A DNA stretch of 64,000 nucleotides. Origin: Aggregatibacter actinomycetemcomitans DSM 8324 (GTDB lineage Bacteria; Pseudomonadota; Gammaproteobacteria; Enterobacterales; Pasteurellaceae). Made by a program: the position numbers and the translations under genes. The notes beneath the pieces are model-generated. The model was not told where the DNA came from, searched no databases, and saw nothing but the letters and a program-made list of their open reading frames with translations. Where the stretch lies: NCBI RefSeq assembly GCF_000372365.1, contig NZ_AQUU01000004.1:62001-126000 (forward strand). Direction: 5' to 3'. Positions 48,798 to 59,035 of the stretch are shown here, in pieces. Within the stretch, counting starts at the first letter, position 1, and every line of letters begins with the position of its first letter.

Positions 48798-49472
48798 ATG
48801 AAATTTCGTTTAGCTGCATTAGCTGCAACACTTTTAGCCAGTACCGCCAGCTTTGCAGGTATGATCACCAGTTCATCCAACATCGACTTCCTCGCCTTTG
48901 ACGGTCAAAAACCGTCAAAATCCTTATTGAAGGAAGCCCGCAGTTTCAATATTAATGACACCCAAAAGCACCAAGTGGTAGTGCGCGTATCCGAGATTAT
49001 AAAAACCAGTTCCGACAGCGCCTTACTTGAAACCGATCCAATTGTCGTTACCTTCCAAGGTTCAACACAAGACATCATCATTTCCGCCCCGAAATTATCT
49101 AACGAGCGTGATTTCAATGCCTTTAAAAAGGCCCCGGTGATCAGCGTAAAAACCGCTTCCGGCGCGAACATACAAACTCAACAAGAATACTTAAAACAGG
49201 AAGGTTTCTTCCCAACCGTTAGCCTGATTAAAGACTTAGGCGAATACAACGCTTCCGGTGCAGCCGCCGCCGTGCCTGCCTTTGCAACCGCTTCAACTGC
49301 CACGCCGACCACTACCGTGGTAGCCGGTGGTGCGGCCACAGGTAAAGTAGCAAAAGGCAAAGTCACCTTACAAGGCGAGAATGTTGCCGAGCAAATGCTC
49401 CAATACTGGTATCAACAAGCCGACAAAGAAACGCAAACCCGTTTCATTAATTGGGTGAAAAAACAAAAATAA
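48798..49472 (+). CDS. yccT: YccT-like (DUF2057/UPF0319) exported protein
   Basis: 224 aa from MKFRLAALAATLL (ACAGGAGC ribosome-binding site). Signal peptide ends ASFA|GMITS. The mature part begins with the family strand ITSSSNIDFLAFDGQKP, includes HQVVVRVSEI and DIIISAPKLSNERDF, an Ala/Thr-rich linker, and the ending MLQYWYQQADKETQTRFINW. E. coli YccT affects curli formation; function otherwise unknown. An upstream-extended frame through 48498 only overlaps acyP and is rejected. Confidence 0.85.
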   Translation: MKFRLAALAATLLASTASFAGMITSSSNIDFLAFDGQKPSKSLLKEARSFNINDTQKHQVVVRVSEIIKTSSDSALLETDPIVVTFQGSTQDIIISAPKLSNERDFNAFKKAPVISVKTASGANIQTQQEYLKQEGFFPTVSLIKDLGEYNASGAAAAVPAFATASTATPTTTVVAGGAATGKVAKGKVTLQGENVAEQMLQYWYQQADKETQTRFINWVKKQK

Positions 49473-49493
49473 AATTAATTTTAGATACATTTG

Positions 49494-49523
49494 AAAAGTG
49501 AGCTTCCCGCTCACTTTTTGTTT
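49494..49523 (+). terminator. Terminator of yccT
   Basis: Stem AAAAGTGAGC / GCTCACTTTTT with loop TTCCC, followed by GTTT. Confidence 0.8.
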
Positions 49524-49534
49524 AAGGAGAATTT

Positions 49535-49993
49535 ATGCAAACCACTTATCGTGCGCTACCTAAAAATAAACATATCACGTTAGTGGCACATGATCACTGT
49601 AAACAGGACCTCATAAACTGGTGTAAAAACCACCGCACTTTATTGGCAAATCACACCCTGTACGGCACGGGTACGACCGGCAATCTGATTCATCGGGAAA
49701 CGGGCTTAACGGTAAACAACCTATTGAGCGGTCCGATGGGCGGCGATCAGCAACTAGGCGGATTGATCGCCGAAAACAAAATTGATTTAATGATTTTCTT
49801 TTGGGATCCGATGAATGCCGTGCCCCATGATCCGGACGTCAAAGCCTTAATGCGTATCGCAACGGTGTGGAATATTCCGGTAGCCATGAATATCGCCAGT
49901 GCAGACTTTTTAGTCACTTCTCCGTTATTTAATGAAACTGCCGACATTCGCATTCCAGATTACCAAGGCTATTTAACCGAGCGACTGAAATAA
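49535..49993 (+). CDS. mgsA: Methylglyoxal synthase
   Basis: 152 aa. MGS-fold: [14 protein letters not shown], phosphate-binding [11 protein letters not shown], the catalytic Asp in [14 protein letters not shown] and [20 protein letters not shown]. Converts dihydroxyacetone phosphate to methylglyoxal. RBS AAGGAGA; its stop overlaps yccF (TAATG). Confidence 0.96.
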   Translation: MQTTYRALPKNKHITLVAHDHCKQDLINWCKNHRTLLANHTLYGTGTTGNLIHRETGLTVNNLLSGPMGGDQQLGGLIAENKIDLMIFFWDPMNAVPHDPDVKALMRIATVWNIPVAMNIASADFLVTSPLFNETADIRIPDYQGYLTERLK

Positions 49994-50466
49994 TGAACGG
50001 AAATAACGCAACACTTGCACTCGTTTTAAATATTCTGAATTTTGTCCTGGGTGGCTTCGCCGTCACCTTGGCATGGCTTTTGGCCACCGTGATGAGCGCC
50101 GTTTTGATCGTCACCTTGCCATACACCCGCAGCTGTTGGGAAATCACCAAAATGACATTCGTGCCTTTCGGCAATGACATTATTCATGTTAAGTATTTAG
50201 AACCGAAAAGTGCGGTGGAAAATTCCATCGGATCCGTACTTAACATTGTCTGGTTCATTTTGTTCGGCTGGTGGCTTTGTCTCAGCAATGTGTTTTGCGG
50301 TATCTCTCAATGTCTGACCATCATCGGTATTCCGACCGGCTTGGCGCATTTCAAAATCGCCGCCATCGCATTATATCCGGTGGGACAACGCGTGTTGCCG
50401 AAAGACACTGCCGCCTTAATCCGCCAACAATTCACCGAACAACAATACAAGCAGTTTTATAAATAA
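49993..50466 (+). CDS. yccF: YccF-like inner membrane protein
   Basis: 157 aa, DUF307/YccF domain repeated twice, each with a membrane hairpin and a PFG or GIP motif: ITKMTFVPFGNDI and TIIGIPTGLAHFKIA. Integral inner-membrane protein of unknown function. Overlaps mgsA by one base and precedes yccS by 8 bp, the E. coli yccF-yccS pairing. Confidence 0.88.
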   Translation: MNGNNATLALVLNILNFVLGGFAVTLAWLLATVMSAVLIVTLPYTRSCWEITKMTFVPFGNDIIHVKYLEPKSAVENSIGSVLNIVWFILFGWWLCLSNVFCGISQCLTIIGIPTGLAHFKIAAIALYPVGQRVLPKDTAALIRQQFTEQQYKQFYK

Positions 50467-50474
50467 GGTTAAAC

Positions 50475-52616
50475 ATGAATCGCTGGTTTAACGCCAAAGT
50501 TATTGCGTCCATTCCGATTTTTACCGCTGTAAATCTCGCGGTGCTGGCAATTTGGTATTTTAATATTTCCGAACAAAGCATGCCTTTGGTGCTGGGCATT
50601 ATTGCCGGCGGATTAGTGGATTTGGATAACCGGTTAACCGGCCGTATTAAAAACGTATTTTACACCCTGCTCGCTTTCTCCGTTTCAACCCTAAGCGTGC
50701 AACTGAGCATTGGGCATAACCTGCAATTTATGCTGTTAATGACGCTCATGACCTTTGCCTTCACCATGATCGGCGCTTTGGGGCAGCGTTACAGCACCAT
50801 CGCTTTCGGCACCTTAGTAGTAGCGTTATACACCACGCTGGCCTATTTGCCCGATACCCTTTGGTACATCAATCCGCTGATGATCCTCTGCGGTACGCTG
50901 CTTTATAGCGTCACTACCCTATGCGTGCATTTATTTTTCCCTAATCGCCCGGTGCAGGAAAGCGTTGCCAAATCCTTTTTGGCATTAGCCAATTATCTGG
51001 ATGCCAAATCCATGTTTTTCGATCCTGATGAAATCGATCAAATCGAAAATAAACACATTGCCATGGCGATGAAAAACAGCGAACTCATCAATGCCTTCAA
51101 CGGCTCCCGCACCGCACTTTTTTACCGTATTCGCGGGCAACATCGCCACAGCCACACCACCCAAATGATTCGTTATTATTTTGCCGCACAGGACATTCAC
51201 GAGCGCATCAGTTCCAGCCATTTTAACTATCAAAAATTAGCGGAACATTTAAAAAACACCGATTTAATTTTCCGCATTCAACGTTTATTGGAACTGCAAG
51301 CCCAAGCCTGTCGCGACATTGCTTTAAGTTTACAGCGCAATAAAACCTATCACTACGACACTCGGGTAGAAAAAGCCATTCACGGTTTAAACCAATCCTT
51401 TGAGTTTTACAGCGCCGCTCATAGGGAAGAAAGCGAAACTCTGCTCAATCTGCAAACCTTACTGGATAACCTGAAAAGCGTGGATTATCAGCTACGCCAC
51501 ATTGATCAGGAAGCGGACAATACGGAACAAACTGAACGGGCACAAATTTACACAGAGCAAATCACCGGGTTAAAAAATATCCTATTGGCAATTCGTAGCC
51601 ATTGTAGCTTTGAATCCCAACTCTTCCGCCATGCGGTGCGTCTGTCTATTGTAGTGTTTGTTTGTTGTGTAATCGGCGAATTTTTACCGTTAGATCGTGG
51701 TTATTGGGTTTTGCTTACTGCCGTGTTCGTCTGCCAGCCGAACTACACCGCCACCAAATTACGTCTCAAACAACGAATTATCGGCACCATTCTCGGTGTG
51801 GTTATCGGTTCATTATTGCCATACACCAACCCGACACTGGAATTGCAACTGGGCTTAATTGTGCTGACCAGCACCCTGTTCTTCTTTTTCCGCACCAATA
51901 ATTACAGTTTCTCCACCTTTTTTATTACTTTACAAGTGATTTTCAGTTTTGATGTCATGGGGTTTGATGTGGAACAGGCGCTTTATTCGCGGGTCATTGA
52001 TACCCTTATCGGCGCTACGATCTCTTGGTTTGCGGTGTCTTATTTTTGGCCGGACTGGAAATATTTACAACTGGATAAAGTAAGCCGACAGGCAGTAAAA
52101 AGCGATGCGCAATATTTGCTTTATGTGGTCAGCCAACTGCAATTCGGCAAAGGGGATAATCTGAAATACCGTATCGTGCGTCGTTACGCCCACGAATATG
52201 CGGCGGCGCTAAGTGCCACCATTTCCAATATGAATCATGAACCGAAGAAATATCAGGCGTATTTGCAAACAGGATTCGAGCTGCTAAAAATCAATTATTC
52301 TCTGCTCAGTTATATTTCGGCGCTCGGCGCGTATCGCAGTAAAATGAAAAAAATACAGCAAAGCACGGCATTTTTAGCGGAATTTTATCCGGCGGCGAAA
52401 AAGATTATTTATATTTTGGAACACCTGGAAAAACTGCCACCGGATATTTTTGAAAAGCTGCACGAGAACATTGAATTACGTTTAAAACAGGTGCAAGTCA
52501 ATCTAAATACTAACGCCCAACCGGAACAGGTACAATTTAACATTCCGATTCAGCAGTTAAGCATGATCAGCCAAATTCTGCCGTCCCTTTACGGTGCATT
52601 TCAGAAAACCGTCTAA
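50475..52616 (+). CDS. yccS: YccS/YhfK-type (FUSC family) inner membrane protein
   Basis: 713 aa. Two blocks of five to six membrane helices (residues ~10-150 and ~390-510), each followed by a helical cytoplasmic domain, the layout of FUSC-like proteins related to aromatic acid exporters. GYWVLLTAVFVCQPNYTATKLRLKQRIIGT is split over the second block. Transport role is inferred only. Its 3' end overlaps the convergent smrB gene by 4 bp. Confidence 0.87.
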   Translation: MNRWFNAKVIASIPIFTAVNLAVLAIWYFNISEQSMPLVLGIIAGGLVDLDNRLTGRIKNVFYTLLAFSVSTLSVQLSIGHNLQFMLLMTLMTFAFTMIGALGQRYSTIAFGTLVVALYTTLAYLPDTLWYINPLMILCGTLLYSVTTLCVHLFFPNRPVQESVAKSFLALANYLDAKSMFFDPDEIDQIENKHIAMAMKNSELINAFNGSRTALFYRIRGQHRHSHTTQMIRYYFAAQDIHERISSSHFNYQKLAEHLKNTDLIFRIQRLLELQAQACRDIALSLQRNKTYHYDTRVEKAIHGLNQSFEFYSAAHREESETLLNLQTLLDNLKSVDYQLRHIDQEADNTEQTERAQIYTEQITGLKNILLAIRSHCSFESQLFRHAVRLSIVVFVCCVIGEFLPLDRGYWVLLTAVFVCQPNYTATKLRLKQRIIGTILGVVIGSLLPYTNPTLELQLGLIVLTSTLFFFFRTNNYSFSTFFITLQVIFSFDVMGFDVEQALYSRVIDTLIGATISWFAVSYFWPDWKYLQLDKVSRQAVKSDAQYLLYVVSQLQFGKGDNLKYRIVRRYAHEYAAALSATISNMNHEPKKYQAYLQTGFELLKINYSLLSYISALGAYRSKMKKIQQSTAFLAEFYPAAKKIIYILEHLEKLPPDIFEKLHENIELRLKQVQVNLNTNAQPEQVQFNIPIQQLSMISQILPSLYGAFQKTV

Positions 52617-53119
52617 ACGTCGATTAAAATCAAGATTGCCGCATCACCGCCCCATTCTTTCGGGGCTTGGTGTAAGGCGCGCACTTTAGGGTGTTGCACC
52701 AACCAACGGGGAATTTGACGTTTTAAGGTGTAAGTGCCGTAACCGGTCATAATACTTGCGCAATAAATATGTTCTTTCTCACAGGCTTGAATCAGTGCCG
52801 CCAATTCCAGCTTTGCTTGCTCGCGGGTTAAGCCGTGCAAATCCAAAAAAATTTCCGGCGAAAAATCCCCGCGCCGCAATTGTTTCAGCAAATGGGAATC
52901 CTCATTTTCACGTAAATATTTGACCGCACTTTCGTCGTTCAACAACGGTTCATATTCGTCAGAAAAATAAAATAACGTGTCCCGCTGCTCGCGCACCTCT
53001 TTGACCGCTATCTGATTTTTCTTCTTCGTGGCGCGCGGCGGCACGAATCTGTCCTGCTTTAACGGCTTCACACCTTTGATTTCGGCACGGAACAGCGAAA
53101 TCGCTTCATCATCTAACAT
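52613..53119 (-). CDS. smrB: Ribosome rescue endonuclease SmrB
   Basis: 168 aa. C-terminal Smr domain with LDLHGLTREQAKLEL (DxH), the loop IMTGYGTYTLK and the ending VRALHQAPKEWGGDAAILIL. SmrB cuts mRNA between collided ribosomes. Divergent from prmB as in E. coli, with 62 bp between starts. Confidence 0.92.
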   Translation of the reverse strand: MLDDEAISLFRAEIKGVKPLKQDRFVPPRATKKKNQIAVKEVREQRDTLFYFSDEYEPLLNDESAVKYLRENEDSHLLKQLRRGDFSPEIFLDLHGLTREQAKLELAALIQACEKEHIYCASIMTGYGTYTLKRQIPRWLVQHPKVRALHQAPKEWGGDAAILILIDV

Positions 53120-53181
53120 TTCGTTTCCTATCTCAAATATGGTATAACTACGCGCAATTCTAACATTGATAAGAGCAAACC

Positions 53182-54132
53182 ATGAACCAAATTACCTTTA
53201 ATCAGGAATTGATCGACGATATTTATTCCGCCAACGTACATGACGAACTGCACAGTATCAAAGATTTTCTGCGCTGGACCTACAGCACCTTTAATCGCGC
53301 CGAATTATTTTACGGGCATGGCTATGACAATGCCTGGGACGAAGCGCACCAGCTGGTGCTTTCCTGCCTTCACCTGCCGCCCGATTTTCCCGCCGAATTA
53401 TACAATGCCCGCTTAACCGTCGCAGAAAAATTGGAACTCATCCGTTTAGTGATGATTCGTCTTGAAAAACGCCTTCCTATCGCCTATTTAATTCACAGCG
53501 CCTGGTTTTGTGGATTGGAATTTTATGTAGACGAACGGGTCATCATCCCGCGCTCGCCGATCGGTGCGCTGATTCAGGATGGCTTTGCCGGCTTGTTGCC
53601 AAAAGCGCCGAAACGTATTTTGGATATGTGCACCGGTAGCGGTTGTATCGCTATCGCCTGTGCCGAGCAATTCCCCGAAGCGGATGTGGACGCCGTCGAT
53701 CTTTCTCTTGATGCGCTGAACGTAGCGGAAATCAACATTGAACGCTACAACCTCAGCCGCCGCGTGTTTCCGATTCAATCGGATTTATTCTCTCAATTAT
53801 TGGCAGAACAATATGACCTCATCGTCACCAACCCGCCTTATGTGGATTTAGACGATCGCTCAGATATGCCGGAAGAATTTCACTACGAACCGGAAATGGC
53901 ACTCGGCTCAGGCGACGACGGCTTAACCATCACCAAACAAATCCTGCGCCAAGCGGCAAACTACCTCACCGACGACGGCGTATTGGTATGCGAAGTAGGC
54001 AACAGCATGGTGCATTTAATCGAACAATTCCCCAACGTCCCGTTCAATTGGCTTGAACTCAAAAACGGCGGTGTCGGCGTTTTCGCCTTAGCCAAAGCAG
54101 AACTCATCGCCCACCAGGCAACTTTTGCTTAA
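53182..54132 (+). CDS. prmB: Ribosomal protein L3 glutamine methyltransferase PrmB
   Basis: 316 aa. SAM-binding [14 protein letters not shown] and the Gln-methylating NPPY motif in [12 protein letters not shown]; the N-terminal helical domain precedes. Methylates L3 at Gln150 in E. coli. The E. coli smrB/prmB divergent pair is conserved, though aroC is elsewhere in this window. Confidence 0.94.
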   Translation: MNQITFNQELIDDIYSANVHDELHSIKDFLRWTYSTFNRAELFYGHGYDNAWDEAHQLVLSCLHLPPDFPAELYNARLTVAEKLELIRLVMIRLEKRLPIAYLIHSAWFCGLEFYVDERVIIPRSPIGALIQDGFAGLLPKAPKRILDMCTGSGCIAIACAEQFPEADVDAVDLSLDALNVAEINIERYNLSRRVFPIQSDLFSQLLAEQYDLIVTNPPYVDLDDRSDMPEEFHYEPEMALGSGDDGLTITKQILRQAANYLTDDGVLVCEVGNSMVHLIEQFPNVPFNWLELKNGGVGVFALAKAELIAHQATFA

Positions 54133-54142
54133 GCGGGATTCA

Positions 54143-54197
54143 TAAAAGTGCGGTCAGCTAAAAAAACGTTTTTCAAACTAGCCGCACTTTTGTTTGT
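54143..54197 (+). terminator. Terminator of prmB (inverted uptake-sequence pair)
   Basis: AAAAGTGCGGTCAGCT and AGCCGCACTTTT pair across a ~20-base loop and are followed by GTTTG. The pairing is imperfect around the middle. Confidence 0.6.
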
Positions 54198-54298
54198 TAA
54201 GTATTTAGCTATAAATTCATCTTATCTAACAATATCGTTTGCATTGTACGGGTTATTTATACCACGAAGTAGCAAGTTCATGATTTTGGTCGGGAACA

Positions 54299-55243
54299 TC
54301 AAAACAACGTCAACGCCTGCTGCACAATATGATTCGCAGTGAGCTCGTATTCATTCATCAAGAATTCCAAGGATCCCACTTGCCCGTAACGCTCTTTAAT
54401 GCCGATACGACGCATTGGCACCGGGCAATGTTCCACCAGCACTTCTGCCACGGCGGAACCTAAACCATTTTGGACGCTGTGATTTTCACAGGTGACGATT
54501 CTACCGGTGCGTTTGGCACATTGAATCACGCATTCCCGATCAAGCGGTTTGAGGGTGAACATATCCACTACCGTGGCGTCAATGCCCTGCTCTGCCAACA
54601 TATCCGCCGCTTTCAAGGCCTCCGCCACCATAATGCCGTTGGCGATCAGGGTAATGTCTTTGCCTTCATGCAGGACTTTTGCTTTGCCGATAGTGAAGGT
54701 TTCATTTTCATCGTAAATTTTGACCGCACTTTTACGAATGGTGCGCACCCAATAAAAGCCTTTTAACGCCACCAACTGCCGAACGAGATTTTTCATCATG
54801 GCGCCGTCGGTGATTTCCAACACCTTGGCATGAGCCAGCCCGCGCACAATGCCCATGTCTTCAAAGGACATATGCGTGCCGCCGTTATACACTGCCGTGA
54901 CACCCGCGTCGGAGGCGATAACTTTCACGTTCGCCTGTTGATAATCCACCGACATAAACAGCTGATCCAAACAGCGACGGCTGGCAAAGGCGGTAAACGA
55001 GTGGAAGAACGGAATGTGCCCGGCAATGGCTAACCCTGCCGCCATGCCCACCACATTGGCTTCCATAATGCCACAGTTAATCACCTGATTCGGCAGATTT
55101 TTCTGCACTTTATCCATGGTCATGCAGCTCATTAAATCCGCGTCCAGTTCAATCACCAGCGGATTTTCCCGCATACATTCCTGCAAGGTGCCGGCGTAAA
55201 TTTTGCGCATTTCCAGCGCATCACGTTCTAATTTAAGCGCCAT
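54299..55243 (-). CDS. Transketolase, C-terminal subunit
   Basis: 314 aa from MALKLERDALEM (ATG at 55243; an upstream in-frame ATG at 55297 lies in the preceding gene). Pyrimidine-binding domain with GIMEANVVGMAAGLA (TPP Glu) and the C-terminal domain TVVDMFTLKPLDRECV, ENHSVQNGLGSAV. Forms with the next gene a two-chain transketolase. It overlaps the N-terminal subunit gene by 11 bp. Confidence 0.9.
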   Translation of the reverse strand: MALKLERDALEMRKIYAGTLQECMRENPLVIELDADLMSCMTMDKVQKNLPNQVINCGIMEANVVGMAAGLAIAGHIPFFHSFTAFASRRCLDQLFMSVDYQQANVKVIASDAGVTAVYNGGTHMSFEDMGIVRGLAHAKVLEITDGAMMKNLVRQLVALKGFYWVRTIRKSAVKIYDENETFTIGKAKVLHEGKDITLIANGIMVAEALKAADMLAEQGIDATVVDMFTLKPLDRECVIQCAKRTGRIVTCENHSVQNGLGSAVAEVLVEHCPVPMRRIGIKERYGQVGSLEFLMNEYELTANHIVQQALTLF

Positions 55244-56066
55244 ACTCCGCCTCCAATTCGTCGATTGATAACTGAATTTGCGCGCGGCTTTCGTCATTCA
55301 GACGCAAATGGTGATTATTGGCAAGGTTTTCGATATAAGGCACGCCCTGCCCTTTTTTGGAATCCAAAATCACCGCCAACGGTCGGGTCGGCGTAGCGGA
55401 AAGCACACGACACAAGGCGTCAATATCATCGCCGTTGACGGTTTCCACCACGAAGCCGAAAGCGGCAAATTTGTCCTGCAAGCTGAACGGATTGATGATG
55501 TCCGTCAGGCATCCGTCTAATTGCAATTTGTTGTAATCCACGATGACGCAAAGATTGGTTAAATTGCGATGCGCAATAAACTGAAACGCCTCCCAACATT
55601 GACCTTCGTTCAGTTCGCCGTCGCCCACAATACAAAAAGTGCGGTTCGGCATACCGCGTAATTGATGGGACAAGGCGATGCCTGCCGCAATGGAAATGCC
55701 CTGCCCGAGCGAACCTGTTGTGGCGTCCACGCCGGGGGTTTTCAAACGGTCGGGGTGACTTGGCAAAAAAGTGCGGTCGGAATTTAAGGTAAAAAGTTGC
55801 TCGAGAGGAAAATAGCCTTTTAAGGCGAGAGTGGCATACAGGGCGGGGCCTGCGTGCCCTTTGGATAACACAAAATAATCGCGTTCCTGCCAATGCGGAT
55901 CTTCAGGTTTGAGGCGCATCACCTTGCCGTATAACACGGCAAGGGTTTCTACGATAGAAAGGCTGCCACCGAAGTGACCAAAGCCTAAATGCACCAGCGA
56001 TTTTAATGTGTTAAGACGAATTTTCTGAGCAAACCGTTGAAGTTCTGTAGTATCCATCTTATTCAC
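55233..56066 (-). CDS. Transketolase, N-terminal subunit
   Basis: 277 aa. TPP/Mg-binding GDGELNEGQCWEAFQFIA then VIVDYNKLQLDG, plus GHFGGSLSIVETLAVLYG and SKGHAGPALYATLAL. Split transketolases commonly accompany sugar-acid PTS operons in which the pentose product feeds the pentose-phosphate pathway. One base separates it from the EIIC gene stop. In vivo substrate unknown. Confidence 0.9.
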   Translation of the reverse strand: MNKMDTTELQRFAQKIRLNTLKSLVHLGFGHFGGSLSIVETLAVLYGKVMRLKPEDPHWQERDYFVLSKGHAGPALYATLALKGYFPLEQLFTLNSDRTFLPSHPDRLKTPGVDATTGSLGQGISIAAGIALSHQLRGMPNRTFCIVGDGELNEGQCWEAFQFIAHRNLTNLCVIVDYNKLQLDGCLTDIINPFSLQDKFAAFGFVVETVNGDDIDALCRVLSATPTRPLAVILDSKKGQGVPYIENLANNHHLRLNDESRAQIQLSIDELEAEYGA

Positions 56067-57421
56067 CTATTTTTGCTCTGTTGTTTTTTTCGCAATGTAG
56101 TTATAGCCCACCAGCAACAGGAAAACACTCACCACGGAGATTAAAATCATCTCTTTGGAGAAATATTGCGCCATGTAGCCCAGCACAATACCCACACCGC
56201 CGAAGTCCGAATCGGAGAAGGTGGTATTGGCAAAACCAAGAGAACCCAAGACCGGCAATAAGAATACCGGCAAGAAGGTAATCAACACGCCGTGTGCAAA
56301 TGCGCCTAAAATTGCGCCGCGACGACCACCGGTGGCGTTACCGAACACCCCGGCTGTGGCGCCACAGAAAAAGTGCGGTACAACACCGGGCAGAATTAAC
56401 ACCCAGTGTAATTGATTGAGTAACGCCAAGCCGACGATCCCACCCACGAAACTGGCAAGAAAACCAATTAACACCGCATTCGGTGCGTACGGGAAGACGA
56501 TCGGGCAATCCAGCGCAGGTTTGGCATCCGGCACGAGCTTCTCGGAAATCCCGGTAAATGCCGGCACGATTTCAGCCAAAATCAAACGCACCCCTTGCAA
56601 GATGATGAACACGCCAGCTGCGAAGGTAATGGCTTGAATCGCCGCATACACCAAATAATGTTGTCCGTTACTGAAATGCGCCGTCACATATTCACTGCCG
56701 GAAGCGATGGCAAGAATGAAATAAATCGCCATCATGGTCAGTGAAATGGAAATGGAACTGTCACGCAGGAAGCTTAGATTTTTCGGCAAATCCATTTCTT
56801 CCGTGGATTTGGATCCTTTACCCACCGCCTGACCGATGGCGCCGGAAAGCACATAACCCAAAGTACCGAAATGCCCGAAACCCACATCATTACTACCTGT
56901 GATTTTCTTCATATAAAAATGCGCCAACGCCGGGAAAAACGCCATAATCAAGCCTAAAGTCAGGGATCCGGCAACAATCAATTCCATGCCTTCCAAACCG
57001 GCAACGGTTAAAATCACCGCAATCATACACGCCATATAAAAGGTGTGGTGACCGGTTAAGAAAATGAATTTTAAGCGGGTAAAACGCGCGACCAAAATAT
57101 TCGCCACCATGCCGAACGCCATAATCAGTGCCGTCGCCGTGCCGTATTTTTCTACCGCCATGGACACAATGGCTTCATTATTCGGGATAATCCCCTGCAC
57201 GTTAAAGCCATGTTCAAACATCCCGCCCAACGGCGTCAACGAACCCACCAACACGCCGGCACCGCCACCCAGCACGATAAAGCCTAAATGGTTTTAATCG
57301 TTCCCTTCACCACATCGGGGAAGGATTTCTTTTGCACCAACAAGCCGACCAACGCAATGAGACCGACCAGAATGGAAGGCACTTTTAAAATGTCTAAAAT
57401 AAAGAAAAGTATAGAATCCAT
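56067..57421 (-). pseudogene. ulaA: Ascorbate-type PTS EIIC (UlaA/SgaT), frameshifted near the N-terminus
   Basis: From the ATG at 57421 the frame gives MDSILFFILDILKVPSILVG and continues to FPDVVKGTIKTI, then TAG. The remaining 402 aa starts in another frame at about 57275 (LGGGAGVLVGSLTPLGGMF). Adding one T to the T3 run at 57286-57288 restores TIKTILGFIVLGGGAG and a 451-aa protein with about eleven membrane helices, normal for UlaA. The substrate could be L-ascorbate or a related sugar acid. No EIIA gene is next to it. Confidence 0.82.
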
Positions 57422-57437
57422 CACTATGCTCCTTTAA

Positions 57438-57707
57438 CTACCGATTAAAATACGCTGCCAATTTTTCTTCAAATTCACCGACACTCACGATATTTTTCAC
57501 CACCACGATTTTCTCCACCGGAATGGAACTGCTCTCGGCAATATCGCTCGCCATAATAAACACATCCGCATCATTCACCGTCACCGACGCCAAATCCGTA
57601 TGATTCACCTCGGCATCAATCCCCAATTTAGCGAGCGCCTTTTTGGCATTCATTTCCATCATAAAACTGCTCCCTAAACCGGAACCGCAAACAGCCATAA
57701 TTTTCAT
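57438..57707 (-). CDS. ulaB: Ascorbate-type PTS EIIB
   Basis: 89 aa EIIB of the lactose/galactitol-like fold: phosphorylated Cys in MAVCGSGLGSSFMMEMN, then DVFIMASDIAESS. RBS AAGGAGA. First gene of the EIIB-EIIC-transketolase run; the EIIA partner must be encoded elsewhere or be lost. Confidence 0.9.
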   Translation of the reverse strand: MKIMAVCGSGLGSSFMMEMNAKKALAKLGIDAEVNHTDLASVTVNDADVFIMASDIAESSSIPVEKIVVVKNIVSVGEFEEKLAAYFNR

Positions 57708-57867
57708 AATTTTCTCCTTTTTGAGGTTAATTGATTCAGCAACTGAGATGCAGTCTATGACGGAACAGCAGGGGGATCAATGCACAGGTTTGAAAACTGT
57801 GATCAGGACGACATTTTGAGAAAGGCTTCCGAAGGTATAAGAACAGGAATGACATCTGATGGTTCAA

Positions 57868-57922
57868 GCGTCCACGCTTGGACCGGATAAGCACTAGCGC
57901 GGACGCTTGCGCTATCATAGGG
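57868..57922. repeat. Hairpin repeat 3' of the AbiC-like gene
   Basis: Contains AAGCGTCCACGCTTGG and GCGGACGCTTGCGCTATCAT. The 16-mer ACGCTTGCGCTATCAT recurs at about 59163-59178 on the other side of the gene, so repeats bracket it. Confidence 0.55.
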
Positions 57923-57936
57923 GATAAAGTACATAT

Positions 57937-58935
57937 TTATTCCTTATCTGGGTTTACTATATTTTTATATCTCACAATTAATTCCCCATACTCTTTATTT
58001 TTTCCAAAAGCAGATAAAGAAAAGTTTTTTAATATATGAAAAATAATATTATCCTCATACTTTAATTCAGCTTTTACAGATTTCCCTTCCTTGACATATC
58101 CCAAATTTAACCCCATAAACTTTTTATATATTATAGGACAATTTTCCTGTTTACTTTGGATAATTTCCTTTAAAAACATTTCACGATCATAGCTATCAAT
58201 ATCATCAGGAATTAATTCACCACTCTTAAGAGCATCAAATAGATAACTTTCTCCCTTAAAAACTAAATCGTATAAAGCTTCTTTCTCTACCCTACTCACT
58301 TGATGTATAAATTCAAGTTCTAGATCTATAAAATTTACGTGCTCCAAAAATGAGAACCTATTAATATATTCAATATAATTCCTATAAGAGTCATCTCTAT
58401 TAGATAGATGATAAGACAATACAACTAATAATTTATTAGATATAAAACTTCTCAATAAACTTGAATAATTATTTTTATTATTTAACTCACCATTTTCATA
58501 AATGAATTTCAAAATCCTATATAGAAGTAAAAAGTAACTATTAACTTCAGAATAAATTTTAGATTTTTCTTGAATCTCAATTTTATTTCTTAGTGAATCC
58601 ATACTTCCATAATTTGATATAATTTTATCGTAGATTTCATCTATTACCTCTTGCCCAATAGTATTCAACTTCAAATTATGCTGTTCCAACATCATAAAGA
58701 AAGTTCGTTCAAACTCTTGCTTTTTTTGTTCTTGTTTTGTTGTATGCAACTGATATACAACACCTAAAAATGCTAATGCAGAAAATATCCCACCAATATA
58801 GCTTCCAAAATCATTCCACTTTGCACTATTATCGGAAATATCATAGTTCCGGAAATTCCAAACATACATACCAAAAGCAATGATTACTAATACCCCAGCA
58901 GTAATAATGATCCAGTTCTTTTTTAAATTGTTCAT
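57937..58935 (-). CDS. Putative phage abortive infection protein (AbiC-like)
   Basis: 332 aa. Two N-terminal membrane helices (WIIITAGVLVIIAFGMYVW and GSYIGGIFSALAFLGVVYQL) are followed by KQEFERTFFMMLEQHN and a long helical cytoplasmic domain. This N-terminal pattern (FGSYIGG...FERTFF..LEQHN) is that of the putAbiC family, named after lactococcal AbiC, a phage abortive-infection protein. The mechanism is unknown. Strongly AT-rich versus neighbours, monocistronic, and flanked by repeats, so probably acquired. RBS AAGGAAT. Confidence 0.75.
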   Translation of the reverse strand: MNNLKKNWIIITAGVLVIIAFGMYVWNFRNYDISDNSAKWNDFGSYIGGIFSALAFLGVVYQLHTTKQEQKKQEFERTFFMMLEQHNLKLNTIGQEVIDEIYDKIISNYGSMDSLRNKIEIQEKSKIYSEVNSYFLLLYRILKFIYENGELNNKNNYSSLLRSFISNKLLVVLSYHLSNRDDSYRNYIEYINRFSFLEHVNFIDLELEFIHQVSRVEKEALYDLVFKGESYLFDALKSGELIPDDIDSYDREMFLKEIIQSKQENCPIIYKKFMGLNLGYVKEGKSVKAELKYEDNIIFHILKNFSLSAFGKNKEYGELIVRYKNIVNPDKE

Positions 58936-59035
58936 ATTAATTCCTTAAGTTAATTATATTTTCTAAAAACATCTTAAAAAACAACCGCACTTTTTCACAT
59001 TAACATGCAAAACGTGGTTATTTCCTTTCCCCTTG

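Noticed and set aside
57736-57918. 60-codon minus-strand frame downstream of the AbiC-like gene
   Set aside because: It lies across the hairpin repeats, so it is likely a chance frame.
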